Assembly (NCBI GenBank): GCA_000696115.1
Contig: JJOH01000021.1
Coordinates: forward strand, 61,110-125,109
DNA: 64,000 nt
Source of the DNA: Streptomyces olindensis
Lineage (GTDB): Bacteria; Actinomycetota; Actinomycetes; Streptomycetales; Streptomycetaceae
Direction: 5' to 3'
Made by a program: the position numbers and the translations under genes. Of this stretch, positions 44,659 to 53,145 are shown piece after piece. How positions within the stretch are numbered: position 1 is the first letter of the stretch; the number at the start of each line of letters is the position of its first letter. Under the pieces are notes generated by a model. It was not told the DNA's origin. It did not search any database and saw only the letters and a list, made by a program, of their open reading frames with translations.

Positions 44659-46464
44659 TTGCGCACGTCCATGTCCGGCGCCGGTCGTCACAGACGCCGG
44701 ATACGCCTCGCCCTGCCCGTCGGAGCCCTCGGTGTCGCCGCTGCTCTGGCCGCCGCACTGCTGACCTCGTCCGCCGACGCGGCCACGCCGCTGCCGCAGC
44801 CCACCGTCAAGCCCACCGTCGGCTCCCCGTCGCTCGCCGAACTGAAAAGGCGCGTCGCGGGCGCGCTCGCCGGCGACGACACCGCGGGGCGGCCGAGCAA
44901 GTCATCGCTGAGCAGCAGCACCGGCGACGGCACGATCGACGCCAAGATCATCGGCGGTACGACCACCACCATCGCCTCGGCGCCCTGGATGGCCCAGCTC
45001 CACTACTACGACGACCGCGGCACCTCCAGCACCGGCGACGACATCGGCTTCTTCTGCGGCGGCGCCGTCGTCGCGCCGACGAAGATCCTCACCGCCGCGC
45101 ACTGCGTCAAGGGCTACAACTGGAACGCCAACGGCGCCGTCGTCACCGGCACCTCCCAGCTGCCCTCCGCCGACGGCACCGACCTGCACGGCGGCACCGT
45201 CACCGGCGTCTGGCGGCAGTGGAACCACCCGTCGTACAACGCGACGACCATCGACAACGACATCGCCGTGCTCACCCTGCCCGTCCCGGTGAAGGTCACG
45301 CCGATCCGCATGACGACGTCCGGGGACACCGCCTCGTACCAGGCCGGCACCAGCGCCAAGGTCTACGGCTGGGGCCGCACCAGCTCCACCAGCGAGGACA
45401 TCTCAGAGACCCTGAAGACGGCCACCCTGCCGATCCAGTCCGACACCACCTGCGCGGGCTACTACGGCCGGGACTTCATCAAGGGCCACATGGTCTGCGC
45501 GGGCCCGCCCGCCACCGGCAGCGACACCGGCACCACCTCCGCCTGCAACGGCGACTCCGGCGGGCCCCTCGTCGTCAACAACCGGATCGTCGGCGTCGTC
45601 TCCTGGGGCGTGACCGACTGCGTCGCCAAGGGCGCCTACAGCGTCTTCAGCAAGGTCAGCTCGTACGTCGGCGCCGCCTACCCGCGCGTCGACGACACCA
45701 ACATCAGCGGCGACCACAAGGCCGACCTGTGGGTGCGCAACGCCTCCACCAGGACGGGCTACTCCAAGGACTCCAAGGGCACGTCGTTCGCCGCCCGGGT
45801 GTCCTGGGGCAACTGGAACGGCGTCAACGTCGTCCTGCAGACCGACCTCGACCGCGACGGCTACCAGGACCTGGTCTACCGGGTCAGCTCCACCGGCGAC
45901 GTCTACTGGACGCACTACGTCATCTCCAGCGGCACCTGGTCCACCCAGCAGATCGCCGACAACTGGACGACCCGCACCCGCATCATCACCCCCGGGGACG
46001 TCACCGGCGACTACCTGCCCGACCTGCTCTCGGTCGACTCGGCGGGCGTGATGTGGATCTACCCGGGCAAGGGCAACGGCACCTTCGCGCCCCGCGTGAA
46101 GGTCGGCTCCGGCTGGAACCAGTACAACTCCGTGCGCGGCCACGGCGACTTCACCGGCGACGGCAGGACGGACCTGATCGCCCGCAGCAAGACGGGCGGC
46201 TACATCTACCTGTACAAGGGCACCGGCTCGGCCGGCACCGGGGCGTTCTCCGGCCGGATCAAGGTCCGCACCTGGAGCAGCACGACGTACAACGCCTTCG
46301 ACGCGACCGGTGACATCACCGGCGACGGCAAGGCCGACTTCCTGGCCCGCACCCCCGGCGGCACGCTCTACCTGTACGCGGGCACGGGCAAGGCCACCAG
46401 CGAGATCTTTGCCACAAGGCAGTCCGTCGGCACCGATTTCAAGCAGTACGACATCTTCGGCTGA
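44659..46464 (+). CDS. secreted S1 serine protease with FG-GAP/VCBS-like repeats
   Basis: This 601-aa exported protein has a basic N-terminus plus hydrophobic signal (about residues 15-40, ending ADAA). A propeptide and a chymotrypsin-type domain follow, with the triad in LTAAHC, DNDIAVL and GDSGGPL. The last about 240 residues carry four to five FG-GAP-type calcium repeats (DLDRDGYQDLVYR, GDFTGDGRTDLIARS, GDITGDGKADFLAR), a beta-propeller common in Streptomyces secreted enzymes. The TTG at 44659 has GGGGGGA 5 nt upstream; an ATG four codons later is an alternative. Confidence 0.85.
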   Translation: MRTSMSGAGRHRRRIRLALPVGALGVAAALAAALLTSSADAATPLPQPTVKPTVGSPSLAELKRRVAGALAGDDTAGRPSKSSLSSSTGDGTIDAKIIGGTTTTIASAPWMAQLHYYDDRGTSSTGDDIGFFCGGAVVAPTKILTAAHCVKGYNWNANGAVVTGTSQLPSADGTDLHGGTVTGVWRQWNHPSYNATTIDNDIAVLTLPVPVKVTPIRMTTSGDTASYQAGTSAKVYGWGRTSSTSEDISETLKTATLPIQSDTTCAGYYGRDFIKGHMVCAGPPATGSDTGTTSACNGDSGGPLVVNNRIVGVVSWGVTDCVAKGAYSVFSKVSSYVGAAYPRVDDTNISGDHKADLWVRNASTRTGYSKDSKGTSFAARVSWGNWNGVNVVLQTDLDRDGYQDLVYRVSSTGDVYWTHYVISSGTWSTQQIADNWTTRTRIITPGDVTGDYLPDLLSVDSAGVMWIYPGKGNGTFAPRVKVGSGWNQYNSVRGHGDFTGDGRTDLIARSKTGGYIYLYKGTGSAGTGAFSGRIKVRTWSSTTYNAFDATGDITGDGKADFLARTPGGTLYLYAGTGKATSEIFATRQSVGTDFKQYDIFG

Positions 46465-46502
46465 AACCGCAGGTGAGCGAGGTATACCTCGCTGTTATGA
46501 AC

Positions 46503-46543
46503 ACGGACTGTGCCCACCGTCGCACGCGGTGGGCACAGTCCGT
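46503..46543 (+). terminator. perfect 17-bp terminator hairpin
   Basis: Arms 46503-46519 and 46527-46543 are perfectly complementary with a 7-nt loop, 39 nt after the protease stop. TTGTGC follows without a long T-run. Confidence 0.75.
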
Positions 46544-46670
46544 TGTGCAACCCTTTCCCGAGTTTCTCCGTCTGACCAGGCGGAGCGACGATGGTGCGAG
46601 GAAGGGTTCGGCCGACCACGCCTGGCACTGACCGCAGGGGGTAACCGACCGTAGACGAGCTGAGGAGCCC

Positions 46671-47807
46671 ATGTCTGCCGAGAGCACGCCGGGCCCGGGC
46701 ATACCGGGTGAGACCGGCACCACCGGAGCGCGTCACCGCGCCAAGGGCCGACGCCGCAAGCCCCGCAAGCGCCACAAGGGCATGATGATCATGGGCTGGA
46801 CCGCCGCGGGCATCGTCGTCCTGGGCGGCACCGGCGTCGGGTACGTGTACTTCAAGCTCAACGGCAACCTGAAGAGCGTCGACATCGACCAGGCGCTCGG
46901 CACCGACCGCCCCAAGAAGGCCGACAACGGCTCCGAGAACATCCTGGTCCTCGGCTCCGACACCCGCGCCGGCGGCAACAAGAAGCTCGGCGGCGGCACC
47001 GACGACGGCAGCGCCCGCTCGGACACGGCGATGATCGTGCACGTCTACAAGGGCCACAAGAAGGCCAGCGTGGTCTCCATCCCGCGCGACACCCTCATCG
47101 ACCGCCCGGCGTGCACCGACATCAAGGGCAACGAGCACCCCGCGGCCGACGGCGTGATGTTCAACTCCGCGTACTCCACCGGCGGGGCCGCCTGCGCCGT
47201 GAAGACCGTCGAGTCGATCACCGACCTGCGCATGGACCACTACCTGGAGGTCGACTTCGCCGGCTTCCAGAAGCTCATCGACGACCTCGGCGGCGTCGAG
47301 GTCACCACGACCAAGAGCATCGACGACCCCGACAGCCACCTGAAGCTCAAGGCCGGCACCCACAGACTCGACGGCGAGCAGGCCCTCGGCCTGGTCCGCA
47401 CCCGGCACGGCGTCGGCGACGGCTCCGACCTCGGCCGCATCCAGCTCCAGCAGGCCTTCATCAAGGCCCTGGTCAACCAGGTCAAGGACGTCGGCGTCTT
47501 CACCAACCCCAAGAAGCTGCTCGACCTCGCGGAGACCGCGACGAAGACGGTGACGACCGACTCCGACCTGGGCTCGGTCAACAAGCTCGCCTCCTTCGCG
47601 GGCGGCCTGCAGGGCATCAGCCCGTCCAACATGCACATGGTGACGATGCCGGTCGCCTACGACCCCGCCGACCCCAACCGCGTCCTCCTCCAGGAGAAGA
47701 AGGCCGACCAGATCTGGAAGGCCCTGGCGAACGACAAGCCGATCCCGAAGAGCGCGACGAAGGGCACGGCGACCGGTGAAGCCAAGGGCGTGGTGTCGTC
47801 CTCCTAG
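46671..47807 (+). CDS. LytR-CpsA-Psr family cell-wall ligase
   Basis: This 378-aa LCP protein attaches wall polymers to peptidoglycan using polyprenyl-linked donors. A basic cytoplasmic tail precedes one membrane anchor (about residues 38-58). The LCP domain has the conserved Arg/Asp set (LGSDTRAG, SDTAMIVHVYKG, SIPRDTLID, and DGEQALGLVRTRHG). A short Ala/Thr-rich tail ends the protein. GAGGAGCCC precedes the ATG. Confidence 0.85.
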   Translation: MSAESTPGPGIPGETGTTGARHRAKGRRRKPRKRHKGMMIMGWTAAGIVVLGGTGVGYVYFKLNGNLKSVDIDQALGTDRPKKADNGSENILVLGSDTRAGGNKKLGGGTDDGSARSDTAMIVHVYKGHKKASVVSIPRDTLIDRPACTDIKGNEHPAADGVMFNSAYSTGGAACAVKTVESITDLRMDHYLEVDFAGFQKLIDDLGGVEVTTTKSIDDPDSHLKLKAGTHRLDGEQALGLVRTRHGVGDGSDLGRIQLQQAFIKALVNQVKDVGVFTNPKKLLDLAETATKTVTTDSDLGSVNKLASFAGGLQGISPSNMHMVTMPVAYDPADPNRVLLQEKKADQIWKALANDKPIPKSATKGTATGEAKGVVSSS

Positions 47808-47854
47808 GGGCGCGGGGAACTGCGCGAACTAGGGGCGCGGGGAACTGCGCGAAC
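47806..47854 (+). repeat. tandem copies of Streptomyces GC-rich motif
   Basis: Two adjacent copies of a 24-25-nt unit with core GGGGCGCGGGGAACTGCGCG are present, the first overlapping the stop codon of the LCP gene. This core is a widely dispersed intergenic element in Streptomyces. Its GCGC arms allow small hairpins. Confidence 0.6.
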
Positions 47855-47872
47855 ACTCCCGTCGGCCCGCGG

Positions 47873-47898
47873 GGAACAAACAACGGCAACCCCCGGTT
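47873..47898 (+). promoter_or_regulatory. SigR-type promoter of rpmE
   Basis: GGAAC at 47873-47877 and GTT at 47896-47898 are separated by exactly 18 nt, matching the GGAAY-N18-GTT consensus of the disulphide-stress sigma factor SigR. L31 was reported among SigR targets in S. coelicolor. It lies about 105 nt before the rpmE start. Confidence 0.5.
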
Positions 47899-48002
47899 TT
47901 GGGGGATGGCCCCAGTCCTGGCAGACTGGTACGTCGGCTCCGGTTCACGCTCCCGCACCCCGCGGCAGCGACCCGGCGCCCTCCCGATACCTAGGAGACA
48001 CC

Positions 48003-48224
48003 TTGAAGCGCGACATCCACCCCGAGTACGTCGAGACGCAGGTCAGCTGCACCTGCGGCGCGTCGTTCACCACGCGCAGCACCATCGAGTCCGGCACCAT
48101 CCGGGCCGACGTGTGCTCCGAGTGCCACCCGTTCTACACGGGCAAGCAGAAGATCCTCGACACCGGTGGCCGTGTGGCCCGCTTCGAGGCCCGCTTCGGC
48201 AAGGCCGCCGGCTCCAAGAAGTAG
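48003..48224 (+). CDS. rpmE: ribosomal protein L31 (zinc form)
   Basis: This 73-aa 50S subunit protein is the Cys-containing type, with CTC near residues 16-18 and CSEC near 37-40, able to hold zinc. The start is TTG at 48003 after TAGGAGA. The zinc form is the one replaced by a Cys-less paralogue under zinc starvation. Confidence 0.93.
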   Translation: MKRDIHPEYVETQVSCTCGASFTTRSTIESGTIRADVCSECHPFYTGKQKILDTGGRVARFEARFGKAAGSKK

Positions 48225-48236
48225 CGAGCCCCGAAC

Positions 48237-48288
48237 CGCCGGTCCACGGACGCGCCCCCTCACCGGGCGCTCCGGGACCGGCGTTTTT
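48237..48288 (+). terminator. rpmE terminator
   Basis: CGCCGGTCC (48237-48245) pairs with GGACCGGCG (48275-48283) and is followed at once by TTTTT, a classic intrinsic terminator between rpmE and prfA. Confidence 0.7.
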
Positions 48289-48330
48289 GGTCGCCCGCCC
48301 CTTCACCCCCGCCGTACACAGGAGCCCAAG

Positions 48331-49398
48331 ATGTTCGAGGCCGTCGAGGAACTCGTCGCCGAGCACGCCGACCTGGAGAAGAAGCTCGCCGACCCGTCGG
48401 TCCACGCCGACCAGGCCAACGCGCGCAAGCTGAACAAGCGTTACGCCGAGCTCACCCCCATCGTCGCCACCTACCGCTCCTGGACGCAGACGGGCGACGA
48501 CATCGAGACCGCGCGCGAATTCGCCGCCGACGACCCCGACTTCGCCGCCGAGGTCAAGGAGCTGGAGCAGCAGCGCGAGGAGCTGACCGAGAAGCTGCGC
48601 CTCCTGCTGGTCCCCCGTGACCCCAGCGACGACAAGGACGTCATCCTGGAGATCAAGGCGGGCGCGGGCGGCGACGAGTCCGCGCTGTTCGCCGGCGACC
48701 TGCTGCGCATGTACCTGCGGTACGCCGAGCGCGTCGGCTGGAAGACCGAGATCATCGACGCCACCGAGTCCGAGCTGGGCGGCTACAAGGACGTCCAGGT
48801 CGCCGTGAAGACCCGGGGCCAGACCGAACCCGGCCAGGGCGTCTGGGCGCGGCTGAAGTACGAGGGCGGCGTGCACCGCGTGCAGCGTGTCCCCGCGACG
48901 GAGTCCCAGGGCCGCATCCACACCTCCGCGGCCGGTGTCCTCGTGACCCCCGAGGCGGAGGAGGTCGACGTCGAGATCAACCCGAACGACCTCCGCATCG
49001 ACGTCTACCGGTCCTCCGGACCCGGCGGACAGTCCGTCAACACCACCGACTCCGCCGTGCGCATCACGCACATCCCGACCGGAGTCGTCGCCTCCTGCCA
49101 GAACGAGAAGAGCCAGCTGCAGAACAAGGAGCAGGCACTGCGTATCCTGCGCTCCAGGCTGCTCGCCATGGCGCAGGAGGAAGCGGAGAGGGAGGCCGCC
49201 GACGCCCGCCGCAGCCAGGTCCGCACCGTCGACCGCTCCGAGAAGATCCGCACGTACAACTTCCCGGAGAACCGCATCTCGGACCACCGCGTCGGCTTCA
49301 AGGCCTACAACCTGGACCAGGTCCTGGACGGCGACCTCGACGCGGTGATCCAGGCCTGCGTCGACGCGGACTCGGCCGCCAAGCTGGCAGCCGCGTAA
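48331..49398 (+). CDS. prfA: peptide chain release factor 1
   Basis: This 355-aa class I release factor reads UAA/UAG. The GGQ catalytic motif is at residues 232-234 (GPGGQSVN) and the anticodon-like PxT region appears as HIPTG just after. The ATG at 48331 follows AGGAG; more upstream in-frame sequence overlaps the rpmE terminator and is rejected. Its Gln234 is the substrate of the next gene's product. Confidence 0.94.
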   Translation: MFEAVEELVAEHADLEKKLADPSVHADQANARKLNKRYAELTPIVATYRSWTQTGDDIETAREFAADDPDFAAEVKELEQQREELTEKLRLLLVPRDPSDDKDVILEIKAGAGGDESALFAGDLLRMYLRYAERVGWKTEIIDATESELGGYKDVQVAVKTRGQTEPGQGVWARLKYEGGVHRVQRVPATESQGRIHTSAAGVLVTPEAEEVDVEINPNDLRIDVYRSSGPGGQSVNTTDSAVRITHIPTGVVASCQNEKSQLQNKEQALRILRSRLLAMAQEEAEREAADARRSQVRTVDRSEKIRTYNFPENRISDHRVGFKAYNLDQVLDGDLDAVIQACVDADSAAKLAAA

Positions 49399-49440
49399 GG
49401 CACGTAGGAGTGCAGGAGCACTGAATACCGGAGGACTTGC

Positions 49441-50286
49441 GTGAATCTGCTGCTCGCGGAGGTGGCCCAGGCCACCCAGCGGCTCGCCGACGCCGGCGTG
49501 CCCTCGCCGCGCACCGACGCGGAGGAACTCGCCGCGTTCGTGCACGGCGTGAAGCGCGGCGAGCTGCACTCCGTCAAGGACTCCGACTTCGACGCCCGTT
49601 ACTGGGAGGTCATCGCCCGCCGCGAGGCCCGCGAGCCGCTCCAGCACATCACCGGACGCGCCTACTTCCGGTACCTGGAACTCCAGGTCGGGCCGGGAGT
49701 GTTCGTGCCGCGCCCGGAGACCGAGTCCGTGGTCGGCTGGGCCATAGACGCCGTGCGCGCCATGGACGTCGTCGAGCCGTGCATCGTCGACCTGTGCACC
49801 GGCTCCGGCGCCATCGCGCTCGCCCTCGCCCAGGAGGTCCCGCGCTCCCGCGTGCACGCCGTGGAGCTGTCCGAGGACGCCCTGCAGTGGACCCGCAAGA
49901 ACGTCGAGGGGTCCAGGGTCGACCTGCGGCAGGGCAACGCCCTGACGGCCTTCCCCGACCTGGACGGCCAGGTCGACCTGGTCATCTCCAACCCGCCGTA
50001 CATCCCGCTCACCGAGTGGGAGTACGTCGCCCCCGAGGCGCGGGACTACGACCCCGACATGGCCCTCTTCTCCGGCGAGGACGGCCTCGACCTGATCCGC
50101 GGCCTGGAGCGCACCGCGCACCGGCTGCTGCGCCCCGGCGGCGTCGTGGTCGTGGAGCACGCCGACACCCAGGGTGGCCAGGTGCCGTGGATCTTCGCCG
50201 AGGACCGCGGCTGGACCGACGCCGCCGATCACCCGGACCTGAACAACCGCCCGCGTTTCGCCACGGCCCGCAAGGCGCTGCCGTGA
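49441..50286 (+). CDS. prmC: release factor glutamine methyltransferase
   Basis: This 281-aa SAM-dependent methylase modifies the Gln of the GGQ motif in RF1/RF2. The SAM loop (IVDLCTGSGAIALALA) and catalytic NPPY (residues 184-187) are present. The GTG start follows CCGGAGG, 42 nt after prfA, which fits a functional operon. Confidence 0.93.
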   Translation: MNLLLAEVAQATQRLADAGVPSPRTDAEELAAFVHGVKRGELHSVKDSDFDARYWEVIARREAREPLQHITGRAYFRYLELQVGPGVFVPRPETESVVGWAIDAVRAMDVVEPCIVDLCTGSGAIALALAQEVPRSRVHAVELSEDALQWTRKNVEGSRVDLRQGNALTAFPDLDGQVDLVISNPPYIPLTEWEYVAPEARDYDPDMALFSGEDGLDLIRGLERTAHRLLRPGGVVVVEHADTQGGQVPWIFAEDRGWTDAADHPDLNNRPRFATARKALP

Positions 50287-50365
50287 GCACCCCCCAGGCC
50301 TGGCAGGCCCCGCAGTTTTCGAAGTCTTCATCTCAGCAGCACGTGTACGAGGAGGCCAGCTAAAG

Positions 50366-51013
50366 ATGGCACGGCGATACGACACCAACGACGCGACCGA
50401 CCGCGTGACCGGTCTGCGCGAGGCAGCGTCCGCCGTCCGCCGTGGCGAGCTCGTGGTGCTGCCGACGGACACGGTGTACGGCATCGGCGCCGACGCGTTC
50501 TCCTCGGAGGCCGTCGCGGACCTGCTGGAGGCCAAGGGCCGGGGCCGCAACATGCCCACCCCCGTCCTCATCGGCTCCCCGAACACGCTGCACGGGCTCG
50601 TCACGGACTTCTCCGAGCTGGCCTGGGAGCTGGTCGACGCCTTCTGGCCGGGCGCGCTGACGCTCGTCGCCAAGCACCAGCCGTCCCTGCAGTGGGACCT
50701 CGGGGACACCCGTGGCACCGTCGCCGTGCGCATGCCGCTGCACCCGGTCGCCATCGAGCTGCTCACCGAGGTCGGCCCGATGGCCGTGTCGTCGGCGAAC
50801 CTCACCGGGCACCCGGCGCCGGAGAACTGCGACGCCGCGCAGGAGATGCTCGGCGACTCCGTCTCGGTCTACCTGGACGGCGGCCCGACCCCCGGCAACG
50901 TCCCGTCGTCGATCGTCGACGTCACCCGTGAGGTGCCCCTGCTCCTGCGCGCCGGTGCGCTCTCGGCGGACGAGCTGCGAAAGGTCGTACCCGACCTCGA
51001 GGTGGCGAATTGA
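50366..51013 (+). CDS. L-threonylcarbamoyladenylate synthase (Sua5/YrdC family)
   Basis: This 215-aa enzyme uses threonine, bicarbonate and ATP to make the TC-AMP precursor of tRNA t6A37. The YrdC fold is shown by LPTDTVYGIGADAF, KGRGRNMPTPVLIG, and the C-terminal SSANLTGHPAP with PSSIVDVT. It lacks a separate long Sua5 domain. The ATG at 50366 follows GAGGAGG at close to the usual distance. The stop overlaps the next gene (TTGA). Confidence 0.9.
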   Translation: MARRYDTNDATDRVTGLREAASAVRRGELVVLPTDTVYGIGADAFSSEAVADLLEAKGRGRNMPTPVLIGSPNTLHGLVTDFSELAWELVDAFWPGALTLVAKHQPSLQWDLGDTRGTVAVRMPLHPVAIELLTEVGPMAVSSANLTGHPAPENCDAAQEMLGDSVSVYLDGGPTPGNVPSSIVDVTREVPLLLRAGALSADELRKVVPDLEVAN

Positions 51014-51690
51014 CGGCCCCTGAGGCGGGGCGTGGCATAGGCAACGGGGAAAGCGCGGCGGAGATCACGACGACCTTCGTGGGACTGCCGCGCGACAGCT
51101 TCCGCATCCTCCACGTCAGCACCGGCAACGTGTGCCGCTCACCCATCACCGAGCGGCTGACCCGCCATTTCGTCAAGGAGCGGCTGGGCATCCTGGGCGG
51201 CGGGCTGATCGTGGAGAGCGCGGGCACCTGGGGCCACGAGGGCGCGCCCATGGAGGCCCACGCGGAGACCGTCCTGGCCGACTTCGGCGCGGACGCCTCC
51301 GGCTTCACCGGGCGCGAGCTCCTCGACGAGCACGTGATCCGCGCCGACCTGGTGCTGACCGCCACCCGGGACCACCGGGCGCAGGTCATCTCCATGGGCC
51401 ACTCGGCGGGCCTGCGCACCTTCACGCTCAAGGAGTTCACCCGTCTGGTCAAGGCCATCGACCCGGCGACCCTCCCGCCCCTGGAGGAGGGCGTGGTCGT
51501 CCGCGCGCGTGCCCTGGTCCGCGCCGCCGCCGCTCTACGCGGGTGGCTCCTGGCCCCGAACGCCGAGGCCGACGAGGTCTACGACCCGTACGGGGCGCCC
51601 CTGACGTTCTTCCGGTCGATCGGGGACGAGATACACCAGTCGCTCGACCCGGTCGTCACGGCACTCACGGGCGTCCCCGCACGGACGTAA
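51010..51690 (+). CDS. low-molecular-weight phosphatase-like protein lacking catalytic Cys
   Basis: This 226-aa protein has the LMW protein-tyrosine-phosphatase/arsenate-reductase fold. The P-loop reads VSTGNVCRSP: Ser37 occupies the nucleophile position that is Cys in the family (C-x5-R), while Cys42 and Arg43 remain. The general-acid DPY motif is present near residue 196. It is longer than usual (about 150 aa), with N- and C-terminal additions. Without the Cys it is probably not a normal phosphatase and may bind phosphoproteins. The TTG start overlaps the upstream stop. Confidence 0.8.
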   Translation: MTAPEAGRGIGNGESAAEITTTFVGLPRDSFRILHVSTGNVCRSPITERLTRHFVKERLGILGGGLIVESAGTWGHEGAPMEAHAETVLADFGADASGFTGRELLDEHVIRADLVLTATRDHRAQVISMGHSAGLRTFTLKEFTRLVKAIDPATLPPLEEGVVVRARALVRAAAALRGWLLAPNAEADEVYDPYGAPLTFFRSIGDEIHQSLDPVVTALTGVPART

Positions 51691-51777
51691 CGACCGAGCG
51701 CCCCCGGGGCCCCGGGCCTACATTGGTCGTACGTCACCACGGTGAACCGCCCAGAAGCACGTCGCCCGGAGCCCACC

Positions 51778-53016
51778 ATGACGGTCACCCCTGCCTTCGA
51801 GGCCGACGTCCTGCGCCACCAGGACCCCGAACTCGCCGACGTCCTGCTCGCGGAACGGGAGCGGCAGGCGACCACGCTCCAGCTGAGCGCCGCCGAGAAC
51901 TTCAGCTCCCCGGCCGTGCTGGCCGCCCTCGGCTCGCCGCTCGCCAACAAGTACGCCGAGGGCTACCCGGGGGCCCGCCACCACGGCGGCTGCGAGATCG
52001 TCGACGTCGCCGAGCGCCTCGCCGTCGACCGTGCCAAGGCCCTGTTCGGCGCCGACCACGCCAACGTCCAGCCGCACTCGGGCTCTTCGGCGGTCCTCGC
52101 CGCCTACGCCGCCCTCCTGCGCCCGGGCGACACCGTCCTCGCCCTCGGCCTGCCCCACGGCGGTCATCTCACGCACGGCTCGCCCGCCAACTTCTCCGGT
52201 CGCTGGTTCGACTTCGCCGGCTACGGCGTGGAGGCCGAGTCCGGGCTCATCGACCACGAGCAGGTGCGGACCCTGGCCCGCACACGCCGGCCCAAGGCGA
52301 TCGTGTGCGGCTCGATCGCCTACCCGCGCCACCTCGACCACGCGTTCTTCCGCGAGGTCGCCGACGAGGTGGGCGCCTACCTCATCGCGGACGCCGCGCA
52401 CCCCATCGGGCTCGTCGCCGGGGGAGCGGCGCCCAGTCCGGTGCCGTACGCGGACATCGTCTGCGCGACCACCCACAAGGTGCTGCGCGGTCCGCGCGGC
52501 GGCATGATCCTGTGCCGCGCGGAACTGGCCGAGCGGGTCGACCGGGCCGTGTTCCCTTTCACACAGGGCGGCGCCCAGATGCACACCATCGCCGCCAAGG
52601 CGGTCGCGTTCGGGGAGGCGGCAACACCGGCGTTCGCCGCGTACACCCATCAGGTGGTCGCCAATGCGAGGGTTCTCGCGGCACGGCTGGCCGCCGAGGG
52701 CCTGGTCGTCACCACGGGCGGCACCGACACCCACCTGATCACCGCCGACCCGGCCCCCCTCGGCGTCGAGGGCCGCACCGCCCGGGGCCGTCTCGCCGCG
52801 GCCGGCCTGGTCCTGGACTGCTGCGCGCTGCCGCACGGGGACGCCCGGGGACTGCGCCTGGGCACGGCCGCGATCACCACGCAGGGCATGGGCGAGGCGG
52901 AGATGGCCCGGATCGCCAAGCTGCTCGCGGGAGTGCTCAGGGGCGTGACGGAGACCGCGAGGGCCCGTGAAGAAGTGCGGGAGCTGGCCGGTGGATTTCC
53001 GCCGTATCCGCGCTGA
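51778..53016 (+). CDS. glyA: serine hydroxymethyltransferase (divergent paralogue)
   Basis: This 412-aa fold-type I PLP enzyme interconverts serine and glycine using tetrahydrofolate. PLP Lys234 lies in TTHKVLRGPRGG, the catalytic Glu in SAAENFSS, and the cofactor Asp/His in DAAHPIGL. Several positions differ from the canonical form (AAENF for ASENF, HSGSSAV for HSGSQAN, HPIGL for HxAGL), so it may be a specialised paralogue. It starts at the ATG at 51778. It is preceded by an 87-nt gap and followed by the WecA-like gene. Confidence 0.85.
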   Translation: MTVTPAFEADVLRHQDPELADVLLAERERQATTLQLSAAENFSSPAVLAALGSPLANKYAEGYPGARHHGGCEIVDVAERLAVDRAKALFGADHANVQPHSGSSAVLAAYAALLRPGDTVLALGLPHGGHLTHGSPANFSGRWFDFAGYGVEAESGLIDHEQVRTLARTRRPKAIVCGSIAYPRHLDHAFFREVADEVGAYLIADAAHPIGLVAGGAAPSPVPYADIVCATTHKVLRGPRGGMILCRAELAERVDRAVFPFTQGGAQMHTIAAKAVAFGEAATPAFAAYTHQVVANARVLAARLAAEGLVVTTGGTDTHLITADPAPLGVEGRTARGRLAAAGLVLDCCALPHGDARGLRLGTAAITTQGMGEAEMARIAKLLAGVLRGVTETARAREEVRELAGGFPPYPR

Positions 53017-53145
53017 GTCGGGGTAAGCGCACCAGGGTGCACAGCCACTCGTGCAACCATCGTCGCTACCCGGAAGTCCCCACTCATATGCGCGCATCGC
53101 TAGGGTGTGGGGCTGTGATGGCCAGCGAGACCTGTGGGGAAGCCC

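Noticed and set aside
43851..46313. 820-codon plus-strand frame spanning rho and the protease
   Set aside because: It overlaps two real genes in another frame, runs through the rho terminator, and is Arg/Pro/His-rich.
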